Position numbers and translations under genes: made by a program. Positions 45,701 through 57,200 of a DNA stretch of 64,000 bases are shown piece by piece. The stretch's first letter is position 1. Each line of letters begins with the position of its first letter. The stretch is from Bagarius yarrelli (taxonomy: Eukaryota > Chordata > Actinopteri > Siluriformes > Sisoridae): assembly GCA_005784505.1 (NCBI GenBank), contig VCAZ01000044.1, forward strand, positions 365,001 through 429,000. The letters run 5' to 3'. The notes below the pieces were generated by a model, which was not told where the DNA came from, did not search any database, and saw only the letters and a list, made by a program, of their open reading frames with translations.

Positions 45701-48700
45701 TTTCCACCTGTTGTCTATTCCATTTGCACAACAGCATGTGAAAAAGATTGTCAATCAGTGTTGCTTCCTAAGTGGGCAGTTTGATTTCACAGAAGTGTGA
45801 TTGACTTGGAGTTATATTGTGTTGTTTAAGTGTTCCCTTTATTTTTTCAGTATATAGTTGTATAGGGCTAGGGTTAGGAGTGCCCAAACAAAAGAAGCAA
45901 CTTAAAGACAGGGCAGTATTTTGGTTTAAAAAAAAGATGACAACATGCACATTGAAGTTCTATGTAGAACATGCAAATCTCAAGTGGCAACAAAGGGGAA
46001 AGGGGGCTAGGGGTGCACCAGTCGGGCCAAAAAATGAGCTCATGTACCCCTACCTGTCAAAACACTCTGATACCAAAAACCAATACTTCTAGTGACGCTA
46101 CTGACAAAACTTTCCGTGCACATAGACTGCGCAAAAGTATTATCAAAGCAAATATCAAGAGATATAAAAATGAATACTTATGCATTCTAAAGTTAAAAGT
46201 AAGCAGAAAGAAGCAACGCTGCAGCAAACCCTTGCAACATAAAAGCCATACAAATATCCCACATCCCAAAAACGTACAGGTATCGATATTGGCGAGTACT
46301 AGGAAAAAAGTAACGATACTTGTACATTTTAAAAAAACATCCCTAGTCAAAAGAAAGCCTAATATGTATCAGTTATGCTCTGGAAAAAGCCTAAACACAG
46401 GTCAAACCATATGTCGGTTATATCATTCATTTATTGATTCATCTTCTATACCCGCTTATTCCCTAATTCGGGTCACAGGGATCTGCTGGAGTCTATCCCA
46501 GGCGTCTCTGAAAGGGCAAAAGGCGGAAGGGGTACACCCTGGAAAGGTTGCCAGTCTATCGCAGGGCTACACACCCACTTACACTCACTCCTAGGTGCAA
46601 TTTAGAATCACCAATCAACCTAACATACATGTTTTTAGACTGTGGGAGGAAGAGGAGTACCAGAGAACATGCAAACTACACAGAAAGGCCTGTGCCCGGG
46701 ACTTAAACCCGGGTCTACGTGCTATGAAGCAACAGTGTTAACTACTAAGCCATTAGCCTGCTTTTGGTTACATAATTTTTTTAAAATATCGTCTTGCACA
46801 TCAAATATCGCATTATTTTATTGCATATCAAACGTCACAAATTTCCTTGATATCGCACAGCCTTCATTTACAAATGTTGCTCAAACGTTTTTGAGGAGTG
46901 TGTATATTTACTTTATAGGTTGTGTAGCACTTACTGTTCAACAGAGGCACGATGGTCATTTGCAGCAAAGCCTTTAGCGGTCCCTGCAGTGGAATCAGCT
47001 GCACACAGTGTCGAGTCAGAGAGTAGCCATCGAACATGGAATCTTATTCTTAAGTTCTAATGCAGCAGTAACTTAAATTAAAAGTAGGCTAATTATCAAA
47101 CAATGTCTTACCGCTAACGATTCCAAAGCAGACTGATTAGAGAAGATTTTAAACCTGAAAACAGAAAACGTGTTCTGTATCATGTGTGATTCACAATCAC
47201 GATCAAATGCAAAAACTTCAGAGGTATGAATATTTATCTGTGTATGCAATGTTTACAGTCTAATGTATATGAGACTCAAGACTCAAGGAAGATGGCAGAA
47301 CGGTTTAATTTCATGTACCTCCTCAGGTCCAGCTGGATAGCCAGTTTCTTCTCCTTCATGTACACCTTGGCGTTGAATTTCGACTCCTACTCAAATTCAA
47401 ATTTGATTGTCACAAACAAAACCATACACAGTACGACATGTAGTGAAACATACAGACAAAAGTTGGTCTTTACTCTGGATTCAGATATGGAGAAGATTCT
47501 GTGATAGAAAAACAGCGACACAGGGGTCATAGCCATAGCCAGGATTTGTGAGGTCCAGGGGATCATTGAGAAATGTTCAATAATAATGACTGCTTCTCTA
47601 TGTTGCTTTCATCTGTCTCCTTCTAATCTCTGTCCCTCTCTTTGTCCTCTTATCTGTCTTCCTGATCTTTGCATTGACTAAGTGCAGTGGTTAAGATGTT
47701 GGACTGCTAATTGGAAGACTAGAGTTTGATTCCCAGATTCCATTGCCCAGGCCCTTAACCCCTAATTGCTCTGTTGAATAAAATATAAAAAAAATATGAT
47801 AAATATGATAAAAGTCCTCCTGGATAAGGGCATCTGCCAAATGCTGTAAATGTTAATGTGTATAAATGATGAATACGATTTTATGAATGTTTAACCAGTG
47901 TTTATGATTTTGTAGCACGACTTTGTGAATAGTTAACTAACTACTAAACTTTAGGAAATAGCATAGCCTTCCTGACCATTTCTGTTGTACCATTGAGGGT
48001 TATTATGCTACTGTTTTGATATCGTTGTTTAACGTTGATAAAATGAAATTCATTGTGTTTGTCCTAACAAATGTGGTGCCCTCAGCAATAAAATATCCGT
48101 GCACTTCTTTCTGCTTCCCCGTGGGTTCACAAAGAGCCAAAGCGTTGCCAGATGTTGATAAAACGAACAAATGCATTTTCAGATCTTCCTACTTTCTTAT
48201 TAAATTAGTAAAATATACTGTAACATTTAGTATTAAAACAAGTCCAACGCTTAGAACAACTAAATCTGGCAACAGGACAGAGATGAGGCTGTACTCTTGC
48301 CCTTACAACCGCGTTTACTCAGCCTGCGTCTCACAGCTACTCGAGACAAGAATTTATTAAACAACATTTAAAATAGTTTTAAATTCATAAACTTTTATTT
48401 TATTTTTTAAACATGAAAAGTCTGAAGCTCTGTGACCTCATAACTGGTTGAAGGCCTGCACGGGTGCAAATTTCCAAATTATAGCATTTAACTGTGATTA
48501 ATGAAAATAGCGTCATACTGAAATGCAATCGCAGCTCAGTCGTCTCCCGAGACGTTTTTACAGATAAATTGAAGAGTTACCGCATGGATTTTTATCTGAC
48601 ATGGAATTCCTATGAAGTCTAAGCTCTTTATTTAAGATCACTGGTTTGTATTAGAGAAAAGTCCCTACCATGGTCATGCTGCTGAGCTGAACAGGTGACC

Positions 48701-51700
48701 TTCCCACAGGTAGAACCAGCACTCGGACGCCAGCATGTACAGCCACTGTCGCCCCTGACGGTTTAATGGTAGACTTCGGAGCTGATGTCACTTCCATTTC
48801 TAATGAGAGAGGCGCATCTATCATAGCAGGGTTCTGGAGGGAAACACAAACAGCTGATACACTACATGATGTTCTGGCTTTCTAGATGCTTGTTGTACAC
48901 CAAACACATTTATTTACAACCTACTAACAAATTACAAGACTCTGCAGTACTAGGTCACCACACTCTTTCCACACCTCATCTAACATGGTGATTAACTTAA
49001 GTTTTAAGTGCAATGACATCCTCGAGGATATATTTTGTCAGTACATACACACTGTTTTTGACTGAATAATATGATGTAGGATCGAGGAGCTTTTCAGCAT
49101 CTATAATTTCTTTTGCCTAAGCAAGACAGCTAACAGACCTATATTAAAATTCCCATACAGCTGGTATTAAAAATGAAATAATAATCTGTCTACAATGTAA
49201 ATGTTCATACAGACACTTCACCATTTGCACTTGGTGATAATCATGGACTTTTCACCGAATGTCGTATGCCATCAATCCCTAAAAAAATAATCCTAATGTT
49301 TGCTGTAATGTAATTCATATTTGTGACTTCTGAGAAAAGGACCCGATTCCTTTTCATATCCAAACATGGGATGCTCAGTAATGAAAATTAGTTTTCCAAT
49401 TTTTCTATAAAATTTAGTTTAAATCTAAAAATGCCCAGATTAAACTTTCACTCTGGGTAAAAGAAGGGGAATAAAGATTTTCACAATTCGATTACCTCTA
49501 TATAAGTGACTTATTCTAGTTACTTTAGACATGTACATCCTTTCAGGCATACCTGGTCTTGACATCGTTTCTCAGAAAATGATAACACTGACCAGTCCTT
49601 ACTATGGGCTTTTATTGACATATTTCTGCTCGTCTGAGGGGTGAGGGGCAAAAAAAATTGATGGCTCGTAGTGAAGCACTGCTACAGAAAATCTTCACTT
49701 CTTACTCACACACTTACATGCTTAGGAGCAGCACAATGCCTAAAACAATCGCAATTAAGCCACGCGGCTCATCTTTACAGAAATAAAAATACTAATAAAA
49801 TTCATGGAGTGACTGATAAGCTGTACACATATAACAACATTTTGAAAGCATCGGCACGTCTAATATAAACTAGAATATTTCAAACGGAAATGATTTTAGA
49901 CAAAATGACAAAAAAAAGTGTGCATCTTCAGACAGCTGTAAAGAACATTTCAACTTTGAAATACTTATGATTAAACAATTTATTTAAAAAAAATTAAGTT
50001 AATTTTATAATTGAATTAATACATATTAAACATTTGTGTAAAATTTGGGGTTTTGGAATTATTCTAGAAGAACATTGCCTTCAGTAATGTAGGTAGAAAC
50101 AGAAATACTTACGGATCAATAAGTAACCCTGGGTGTTCACTTCATGAGCCATTCATTATGTTACAGTATCAAGAGTGACATGACAAAAATGCAATTGAAT
50201 ATAAAAACCAACTAAACAAGTGGCAAGTCTATTTTTGCCCCAAATTCTAAATTATCAGGAAAAACATATGGAAAAAAGATCTTACCAGTAACATGATTGC
50301 TCCAAAGTAGGTGGTTCTAAGAAGCATCTCCAAATCTTTGGGCATCTGAAATAATTTCAACAGATTAATCAAAGTCTTTTTTTCGCTAGTATAAAAAAAA
50401 AGAAATGCTTGGGAACCGTCTCTTACTCGTTCATTCGCTATGCGCATTCTAAAAACTCCTCCTTTGAAGTATGAGTAGAGTCCACTGTCGAAGAAGAACT
50501 CTGAGAGAGCCATGTAGATCATGCGGTTGTACTCGTTTAACACTGGAGTTGCAGAATAATTCTCCAGGATGTCGTTCTCATTTTTTAAGTTATAGAACAT
50601 CCCCTACAAAGAGAAAGATACATTCCAGCACGGAAAAAAACGTATTAACCCAAAACAATCCTTAATAACTACAAAGTATAAAGCACTTACCCTGAAATCC
50701 ATATCAAGACTGGTTCCAGAAACCACCGGGTCACTCAAAAGTGAGTAATCAATTCCGACGTAACTGTCCACTTCCGCACGCACTGCACGAGCATAAACAA
50801 TCGTGCTTACATTTGCTAATCTTTTCCAGCACATTTCCACACTGATCACACACATGCGTGACACGACAAATAAATAAATACAATAAAATGCCAGTGTGAC
50901 CTGGAATCGTCTCCAGCAGTTGGTTGATTAGCACAAGACCAGCATGATCCAGAGCAGGGCAAATCTAAAAAAAAAAAGGAATGGCTTATATTAATATTAT
51001 TGTTTTTCTTTAAAAAAAATATTTAGAAATTAGAGATCGAACGATAATCAGTTTTACCGGTATTTTTCCACAATAGTTAAGGTTTTGTTTTTTAAATTAT
51101 CGAATATCGCTTTTTGTTATTTCAGGCCCATCGATATGTATGCAAAGTTTATCTTGTGGCCGCTTTAAAAACAGACAAAGTTACTTAAAGTTGCTTTAAT
51201 GGATATAATTTATTTAACATGTCAGCAAATCATGCACCACAATACATTACAACCTCACTAGGCTACACTAAAGTAGGAAAGAGTTTTTAAATTCAATTAA
51301 TTTGGCCTTTTTTTCTTCTTCGTTACATGTTTACCCGATTAAAGCTTTTATTCAACAGAAACCTTATTGACTGTAAAATTTATTTTTCCTTTTCTTTAAT
51401 TCCTTTTAACCCTTTATAAAAATATCGATGTAGAAATGAAAGTTGATTTGTTTCATTTGCAAGAAAGTAAAATACAGTTCAGTACTATTGTTATTATTAG
51501 GTCAAAAACAGAAGTAAACAATGAATTATTATCGATCTACATATCGGTTATCAATTACATAAACATACAAATAATGTGTGTTGGTATATTGTTCTAAAAA
51601 TTCTATATCACTCGACCTCTACTAGAAATTGACAACTTGATGTTTAGCATGAAAACAAACCTGCCGGTTTAATACGAAGCGCATTCCTGTGGACAGGAAA

Positions 51701-54457
51701 GTGGCGACAAAGTCGTAAACCCTCCTGTAAACATAAAGGTACGTGTTATAATGCCTTAAAAAACGTCTGATATTTTAAACTTTAATAGAAATAATACCAC
51801 ATGTCCAAATGCCAGAATGTCAATTTTATTTTCTGGAGCAGCTGCTCTGGCATTAGTGTCAGCTACAAGGTAAATAACCAAATCTTAGTGCATCTTCTAC
51901 AGTTCATTTACATTAGATGTAATAAAAAAAAGTTCTTATTTAAGAAAAATGTTAAACAAAATAACTGACATACTTATAGTTTCTGTCATAGGAAAAATAT
52001 TTAGGACAAAGAAAATAGAAATAAAGACAGAAAAGTGAAAAGGGTATCTAATGATTTACTATATGGCCTAAGGTTTTTGCACCATTTACCAGCAAACCCA
52101 TAACTGTGACTTCGATAACTATAACTGTTGCTATACAATTGGAAACACACAATCGATAAGATGTTTTATATGCTGTGGCAATAGGATTTTCCTTTAGACT
52201 GTTCCACTATGAGACGTCTCGCAGTGTTAGGATTGAACTACAGTAGAGGAACTTGTGTGCTCTGCACAGAACCTGGCCTCAACCACACTGAACACCAACA
52301 GTACACCAAACCTCAGACTGAACTCGCTAAGACTATTGTAGCTGAATAAGAAAATCCTCAAAGTCTAATATGGAAATTCCCCAAATTCCCTATTCTGTTA
52401 GAGTATCCAGCAAGTGAGGTGGTACTGTGGCGGAATACATTTTCTAGAACAGCTCAACATGAACATCCTGCTAATGCTACAGCAATAAAACTTTATAACC
52501 AGGAAACGAAAAAAAGTAATTTAATATGTAGTCAGTACCCAAAGGTCCCGCCAAACTTGGCCTTCATCTTAGCGATGGATGCATCACAGCTGACGTTGGC
52601 GATCTTGAGTCGGCCCTCGTCGTCCTTGGCAAGATGGAGAGTGGTGTTAATGTAAACGCCTTCTGCGGAGGCGTTGATGGCACCCTGGTCCTGTCTAATA
52701 GAAATAACAGAGGTCTGTCAGCTGATGTTTGCATCTTATTCTCTGCAGATTTGTGAGATGATCCTTTTCCACACCATATTTCCTAATATTTTTTAAAAAT
52801 AAAGCATGAGCTAACAAATAACCAATATGCCTACAGCACTAGTTAGACAAAAGAGTTACCTAAAGCTGATACAAGCATAATTACAAACTTACAACAACCA
52901 GTAGATCACACGTCTCTGGAAGTTGAGTGTAATCGAGGAGTTCTGCACATCGAAGAGCAGGCCATCTACAGGGTGGAAACTCAGATCTGCAGTCAGGTTC
53001 AACTCTGCAATCTTTATACTGGTGGAGAGAGATTTTAAAGGGGTTAATTATCTGCAATAGACAAAATAGGGATGTGGTGGTTCAACAGTTATGGCTCTGG
53101 TTCACTAATCAAAGGGTCAGGGTTCAAGACTCTTGCTAACCTTGTTGAGAACGGCTCTTAATCCCAGTTGCTCCACATGCTCTGGCTGACCCTAAATAAG
53201 ATGGGTTATGCAAAAACTGGGGCAGTAGCACCTTGAAATAGTTATGGCTTAGGACCATTAATTGGAGACTCAGGGTTCTAGCCTCAGCATTGCCAAGCAA
53301 CCACCGTTATTTACAGCATCTCGCAGAAGTGAGTCCACTCCTCTAATTTCAGCAAATATTGTAGTATATCTTCTTAAAGGACAATACTATAGAAATAAAA
53401 CTTGTATAACAGTATGGATTTACTGTTCTCTGAAAATAACTCAACATACAGACATTATTGCCAAAATAGCTGCCAACAAAAGCAAGTACACCCTCACTGA
53501 TAACATCTATACATCGTTTAACCATGCACATGTCCTATTTATCATCTTTATGTGTTTGTCAGCTTAATAGGACCATTGCAAATTTGTGTATCTTATATTT
53601 GAGTACAATTTACTCATATTGACCAATGGATGAAACTCTTCAAAGTTGCAGAGGACAGTAAATCTATATTATTATACAAGCTGCACTTTGACTACTCTAA
53701 AATATATCCAAGTTTTATTTCTATAGTATTATCCTTTGAGAAGATATACTAAAACATTTGCTGAAATTAGAGGGGTGTACTTACTTTTGTGAGATAGATT
53801 AGGGTTGGAGTTTTACTGTTGTTGTAAATGTACACAAAAACAAGTGTACATTTATTTTGGGACAAATTTGCAACAAGTATCCGAAGCCATGTTTAACAAA
53901 GAAACTTCTATAAAATGGTGACAGGTGTGCTGAGTGAATGGTAACACTGATGTCTTGCTGCAGAGAACTAAAACCAAGGACCAACAGTGAAAGTTAAGGT
54001 AATGTGCTGATCTGCATATTAATGTCAGATATCAAAATTCAGTCTCCTCTTTGAGATATGTATTATGACCATGGGCTAAGAATGAATGAGAGAAAGTGCT
54101 GCTGCGTGTGTTTAGTAGTGCACAGTAATTGAAAAAAGGTGTAACTAACTCTGTAATGGAATACTGAAGAGTCCCCTTTTTGCCATGCATCTCTGGCATG
54201 GTGATCCCTCCCAGCTCTTGCTCCACAAACTTCTGCGTCTCAAGTTTCACTAAAGAACGTTGACAAAAAGTCATTTGGTATAAATGTTAAATATTTTCTG
54301 GTAAATCCGGATGATCAGTTCGAATATGAACGCTGGATATCTTACACAACTCTAGTCCTTTGGACGTGATGCGGATTTTAAACCCAGAAGGAACTTCTGT
54401 CATCTGTGCCATGTGCGGGAGAAGGAAGAGGAAGACGGCCATTCTGTAAAGCCCCAT
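42724..54457 (-). CDS. pltp: Phospholipid transfer protein (480 aa)
   Basis: Secreted BPI/LBP-fold protein that moves phospholipids between lipoproteins and remodels HDL. Fifteen coding exons join in frame from the ATG at 54457: 54457-54346, 54249-54150, 53018-52893, 52694-52539, 51724-51661, 50964-50901, 50782-50691, 50603-50427, 50345-50286, 48833-48669, 47386-47319, 47154-47112, 46998-46935, 42962-42886, 42798-42724 (TAA). The N-terminus is hydrophobic (MAVFLFLLPHMAQM) and serves as signal peptide. Family motifs are GFKIRITSKGLEL, QELGGITMPEMHGKKG, NASAEGVYINTTL, VGIDYSLLSDP, SLDMDFRG, EFFFDSG, TTYFGAIMLL, RRFKIFSNQSALESLALIPL, KKGVQIPLPNGIDLVEDVVE and GYLTIGANLQF. Several N-glycosylation sites (NAS, NTT, NVS, NSS) are visible. 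Human PLTP is 493 aa. It is convergent with ctsa and divergent from pcif1. Introns are loaded with transposons, including a 3.97-kb one with three. Confidence 0.96.
43342..44156. mobile_element. hAT-like element (815 bp) in pltp intron
   Basis: Starts CAGTGGCGGGCGCTGCA and ends TGACTGCACACCACTG, imperfect inverted termini of the CAGTGG type. Flanks are agaatacc (43334-43341) and tgaatacc (44157-44164), a 7/8 match for an 8-bp target duplication. No transposase frame is evident. Confidence 0.7.
44235..44325 (-). pseudogene. Tc1-like transposase fragment
   Basis: 'catgctcctaatgagatgac' and 'tctcctcccagatctggacc' match, with substitutions, the 3' part of the transposase gene in the adjacent element ('catgctcctgatgaggtggc', 'tctcctcccagaactggact' near 44,680-44,740). 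It is therefore a relic of a second, older Tc1 copy in the same orientation. Confidence 0.6.
44387..45852 (-). mobile_element. Tc1/mariner transposon, defective
   Basis: The right terminus on the minus strand reads ATACTGAAAAAATAAAGGGA, a known terminus type of fish Tc1 elements. The left side keeps subterminal sequence ('catcctagatctgaatgaat') but the outermost inverted repeat is replaced by a TG/CA hairpin, so the left edge is uncertain. It carries one broken transposase gene. It lies in the last large pltp intron in the same orientation as pltp. Confidence 0.85.
44668..45559 (-). pseudogene. Tc1 transposase, frameshifted and internally deleted
   Basis: From the ATG at 45559 the frame encodes the N-terminal helix-turn-helix DNA-binding half (MRRSLQPTQVAQVVQFIQDG and SMRAVARRFAVSVSTVSRAW). 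A frameshift near 45,150-45,200 moves the reading to the next frame, where the DDE catalytic half is seen: LFTDESRF, LLMQDNARPH and SPDLNAIEHIWD, with 34 residues between the second Asp and the Glu (DD34E). After WDIMSR the sequence jumps to the region of GDPSGDH in an altered frame, which looks like a deletion of roughly 50 bp. A functional enzyme is not expected. Confidence 0.85.
46425..46770. repeat. Abundant teleost interspersed repeat
   Basis: It contains 'tcttctatacccgcttattc', 'ggagtctatcccaggcgtct', 'gggtacaccctggaaaggtt', 'acatgcaaactacacagaaa' and 'cccgggacttaaacccgggt', in the order I know from a very common fish repeat. It starts near a CATTCATTTATT stretch, the decayed counterpart of the GGAT tail seen at 5,430-5,830. 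It lies in the pltp intron close to exon 46935-46998. Confidence 0.7.
47387..47465 (-). repeat. Retroelement tail abutting the pltp exon 47319-47386 acceptor
   Basis: On the plus strand 'tcaaattcaaatttgattgt' followed by 'cacaaacaaaacc' and 'acacagtacgacatgtagtg' resembles the SINE family 2 tail ('acacagtacaacatatagtg' at 5,865-5,885). Its end forms the splice acceptor region. Confidence 0.5.
47680..47860 (+). repeat. SINE family 1 copy, nearly complete
   Basis: Head 'gcagtggttaagatgttgga' and 'ctgctaattggaaga', B box GTTTGATTCCC, 'gcccttaacccctaattgct', and tail 'ctggataagggcatctgcca' followed by 'aatgctgtaaatg'. It is the best-preserved copy of this family here. Confidence 0.7.
51031..51621. 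mobile_element. hAT-like element (591 bp) in pltp intron
   Basis: Termini TAGAGATCGAACGATAATC and CTATATCACTCGACCTCTA are imperfect inverted repeats of a type common in fish (TAGAGGTCGACCGAT). Flanks ttagaaat (51023-51030) and ctagaaat (51622-51629) match at 7 of 8 positions. No transposase is present. Confidence 0.75.
53319..53803. mobile_element. Tc1-derived MITE with long inverted repeats
   Basis: The left side from 'tctcgcagaagtgagtccac' through 'tcctctaatttcagcaaat' and 'ggacaatactatagaaataa' is repeated inverted on the right, ending 'gaggggtgtacttacttttg' followed by 'tgagat'. The terminus matches a well-known fish Tc1 family. The transposase is deleted, leaving about 480 bp. It is in pltp intron 2. 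Confidence 0.75.
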
Positions 54458-54646
54458 GGTACCTTATTGGACAATGGGATGATAAAGAGAAAACACAGCG
54501 AGACCAAGAAATCAATGCAGATATTCATTGGCAAAGGCCTCACAATACGATATATATCACTTCACATGGGTCACGATATATTGCTATACAATACTACTAA
54601 TACTAGCTAAAAAAGACGACAAATATGAAGTCAAAGGGGGTCTTAC

Positions 54647-54720
54647 TTTTTTCCGCCATGCTTGCTTCTGGGACAATCGCCGTATGTCAGCGACAACTAC
54701 AGGAGCAGAGAAGAAAGCCG
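54647..54720 (-). other. pltp first exon with an in-frame upstream ATG
   Basis: On the minus strand a donor GCGGAAAAAA|GTAAGA ends at 54647 and pairs with acceptor CCAATAAG at 54463. The exon contains ATG at 54659 in strong context (AGCATGG). Read across the junction it gives MAEKST and then continues in frame into the MGLYRM start, adding six residues. The upper boundary is estimated. Confidence 0.55.
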
Positions 54721-54782
54721 TTTGACACGAACTGACGGTTCTAAAACAATATTAACGTTAACAAGAATCTGTTACTTAAATA

Positions 54783-55770
54783 CAGGACTTGCAATATTTT
54801 AAAATTCCTGGTAGCCATTAGGGCAGGTACTCTTTGGTTTTTTGGTAGCCCAAAATTAATTCAAGTAGCCCAAATAAAAAAGCCATTAGTAAAGGAGACA
54901 AAACGTCAATCAAAACAAAATCGAGTCAAAAAATATCAGAATATTTTCACTAATAACAACTGCAGTTTATAAAAAAATCAAAATACAATCATCAATACAA
55001 ATATTTGGTTTTTAACCCAACATCCTATTCCAGATGTCAGTGAATTTCGCAGTTCTCTTAACTGCAAATACATGTATTTCCATCACATGTTTAGGCTTGA
55101 TTTCGCTTGACGAGGCAATAGTCATGACCGACAGGACGATGTAGGAGGAATTGGTGTGCAACAGATCCGGAACATCACTGACGAATATCGAGTAAAATTA
55201 GTGGAGGAGAATGCGGTAAGTTGAGCATAAGGGTAAGATGAGTCATCCCTTGTTTCAAAAAAGGGTAAAAAAAATGATTTATGTAAAAGCATTTAAAGAA
55301 AGAAGGAACCATTTTTTGGCTAACTTTTCTTACACAAAGGCACATTTTACCTCACACATGGGGCAGGTTGTACCAAAAGACCACCTATTTTGCAAAAATT
55401 ATATCTTTACCCATATAATTTATCAAAGAGCCATTGATTATGGATTCGATGCAACTCTTTACTTTTGTTTGGTGTCAGGATTGTGAGACGAAAACTCTCA
55501 AATATGTTACAATGATGAAAGTAAAAAAAAAGGCCGTTTTTGACAACTGCTACTTCTTATACACAGTTCACAAGAGTGTATTAACAGTAATCACGCGCAC
55601 ATTAACTGCTCATTTAGGGGATCCCCAGTGTCCGATAAATACAGACAACAAAATTACCCAGATATATTTGTGAGATTTGAGATGAGATAGCTCAATGGGC
55701 AGAGCAGGGACACATTTTGGTAGCCCTTCTAAAACACAATTGCCCTGGGACGTCGATTTTGCAAGCCCTG
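54783..55770. mobile_element. DNA transposon of about 1 kb with CAGG-type termini
   Basis: Left end CAGGACTTGCAATATTTTA and right end GATTTTGCAAGCCCTG are imperfect inverted repeats, with 'ggtagcc' motifs inside both ends. No clear target duplication was seen. A second repeat with 'gtaagttgagcataagggta' lies inside, suggesting nesting. It begins about 60 bp beyond the probable pltp first exon. Confidence 0.55.
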
Positions 55771-56629
55771 AAAAATGTATTGATATTGGAGGTTAGAATA
55801 TAGAGACAATATAATAAAAAAATATATATTGCAATAGTTGGCTGTATTGATATTTATACACAGCCTTATTAGATAATACTGTTTACTCAATACACCCACA
55901 TTATCTTTAGAAAAAAACAATACAAATGTATGTGTTTGTCTATCCTAATTAAACATCTTCCAAGAACCAGGAACGGCAATGTGCCTTTTCGGATTCTCTA
56001 CATGTTCAAGTTCGACATTCACAAGGTTTTATCACCACAGGGCTGGTTACTTAAAATCATGTGAAATGCAGTATCAAAATTTAGCCTAAAATCACTCCTA
56101 GATATAAGATGTGATTTTATAGATTAGCTTCATGCACACAGACTGTCCTATAATAACCAATGATATCAAAGCCCTTTCAGTCGTCTGTCTAAAAGAAAAG
56201 TCTTTAGGGAATCTTTTATTTTTTACAAAAGTACTGGAAATTGCATACTAGAACGATTAAAACAGACTCATGTAAGGGGTTTTTTTACTGTTTAGTTCAG
56301 CACTTAATGTCTAAAACCTTTCTTTCTTCCCCTGTAGCTGCATTTACATATATAGTGTGCGTGTGGGGGAGAGAGAGATACAGAGAGACACAGAGAGACA
56401 CAGAGAGAGAGAGAGAGAACAATTTTTCTTATGCAACATGAAGTAAAATCTCTACAAAGAAAAATCAGGGGCGGGTACAATTTTATTTCATAGAATTAGT
56501 TTTTGTTATTATTGAAAATAAAAAAAATTCTGGGATTTTTTTTTTCTTGATTATTTTCAATAGTGCAATGTCCAAAAATGTGCCTATGGTTTCTTTTGTT
56601 GAGGTTTAACTGGAATATCCTAGTTCATC
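55771..56629. other. Intergenic DNA, no gene seen
   Basis: AT-rich sequence with a short AGAGAC/GAGA repeat near 56,368-56,418. Nothing else is recognisable. Confidence 0.6.
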
Positions 56630-57200
56630 CGTTCAGTTCATTTTATTTATGTAGCACATTTAAATGTCCTTAATAATGTCCAGGAAAATTACACAAAAAC
56701 AAGACAAATACTGTAAAAACATCACAACGTCTCAGCCAAAAAATACATGTATGTCTTATATAATGACTTCAAAATGTCAACAGTCTGAGTGAATCCAATG
56801 TATTCAGGAAAACTATCCCATAATTTAGGTGCCACCACTGTCGAAGCTTGGTCACCTTTATTTTTTGATCTGGCTCTCGGAATATCGAGACGCACCTGAT
56901 TGGATGACCTCAGTGCTTTAACAGGAGTGTGAACATGTTAAATCTCAGATAATAATAAATAAGCAGGTGCTAACATATTTAAAATCTTAAAACCAAATCA
57001 ACCAATCAACTCTTGAAATCAATCCTGAAGCGGACAGGGAGGTGTACTAAAACTAAGACTAGGCGTACTTTTAGTCCCAGTTAGAAGCCAAGATGCTGCA
57101 TTTTGAACCGACTGTTATAGTTGAAGGGGTAACTGATCCAAACCAACATATATGGAGTTGCAGTAGTTTACTGTACATCTCAAGGAAGCAGTGATTACAT
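56630..57200. repeat. Degraded long interspersed repeat
   Basis: 'gttcagttcattttatttat' followed by 'gtagcaca', 'ataatttaggtgccaccact', 'gatgctgcattttgaaccga' and 'gagttgcagtagttta' occur in the order of a repeat I know from many fish. Open frames are destroyed. The family name is not certain. Confidence 0.55.

Noticed and set aside
46057..46350. 97-codon minus-strand hydrophobic frame
   Set aside because: Antisense to AT-rich intron sequence with no family resemblance. The hydrophobic composition follows base composition.
45971..46594. 207-codon plus-strand frame in the pltp intron
   Set aside because: Lysine-rich and without recognisable domains. It spans the edge of the common fish repeat at 46,425 and the Tc1 flank, with no splice or promoter support.
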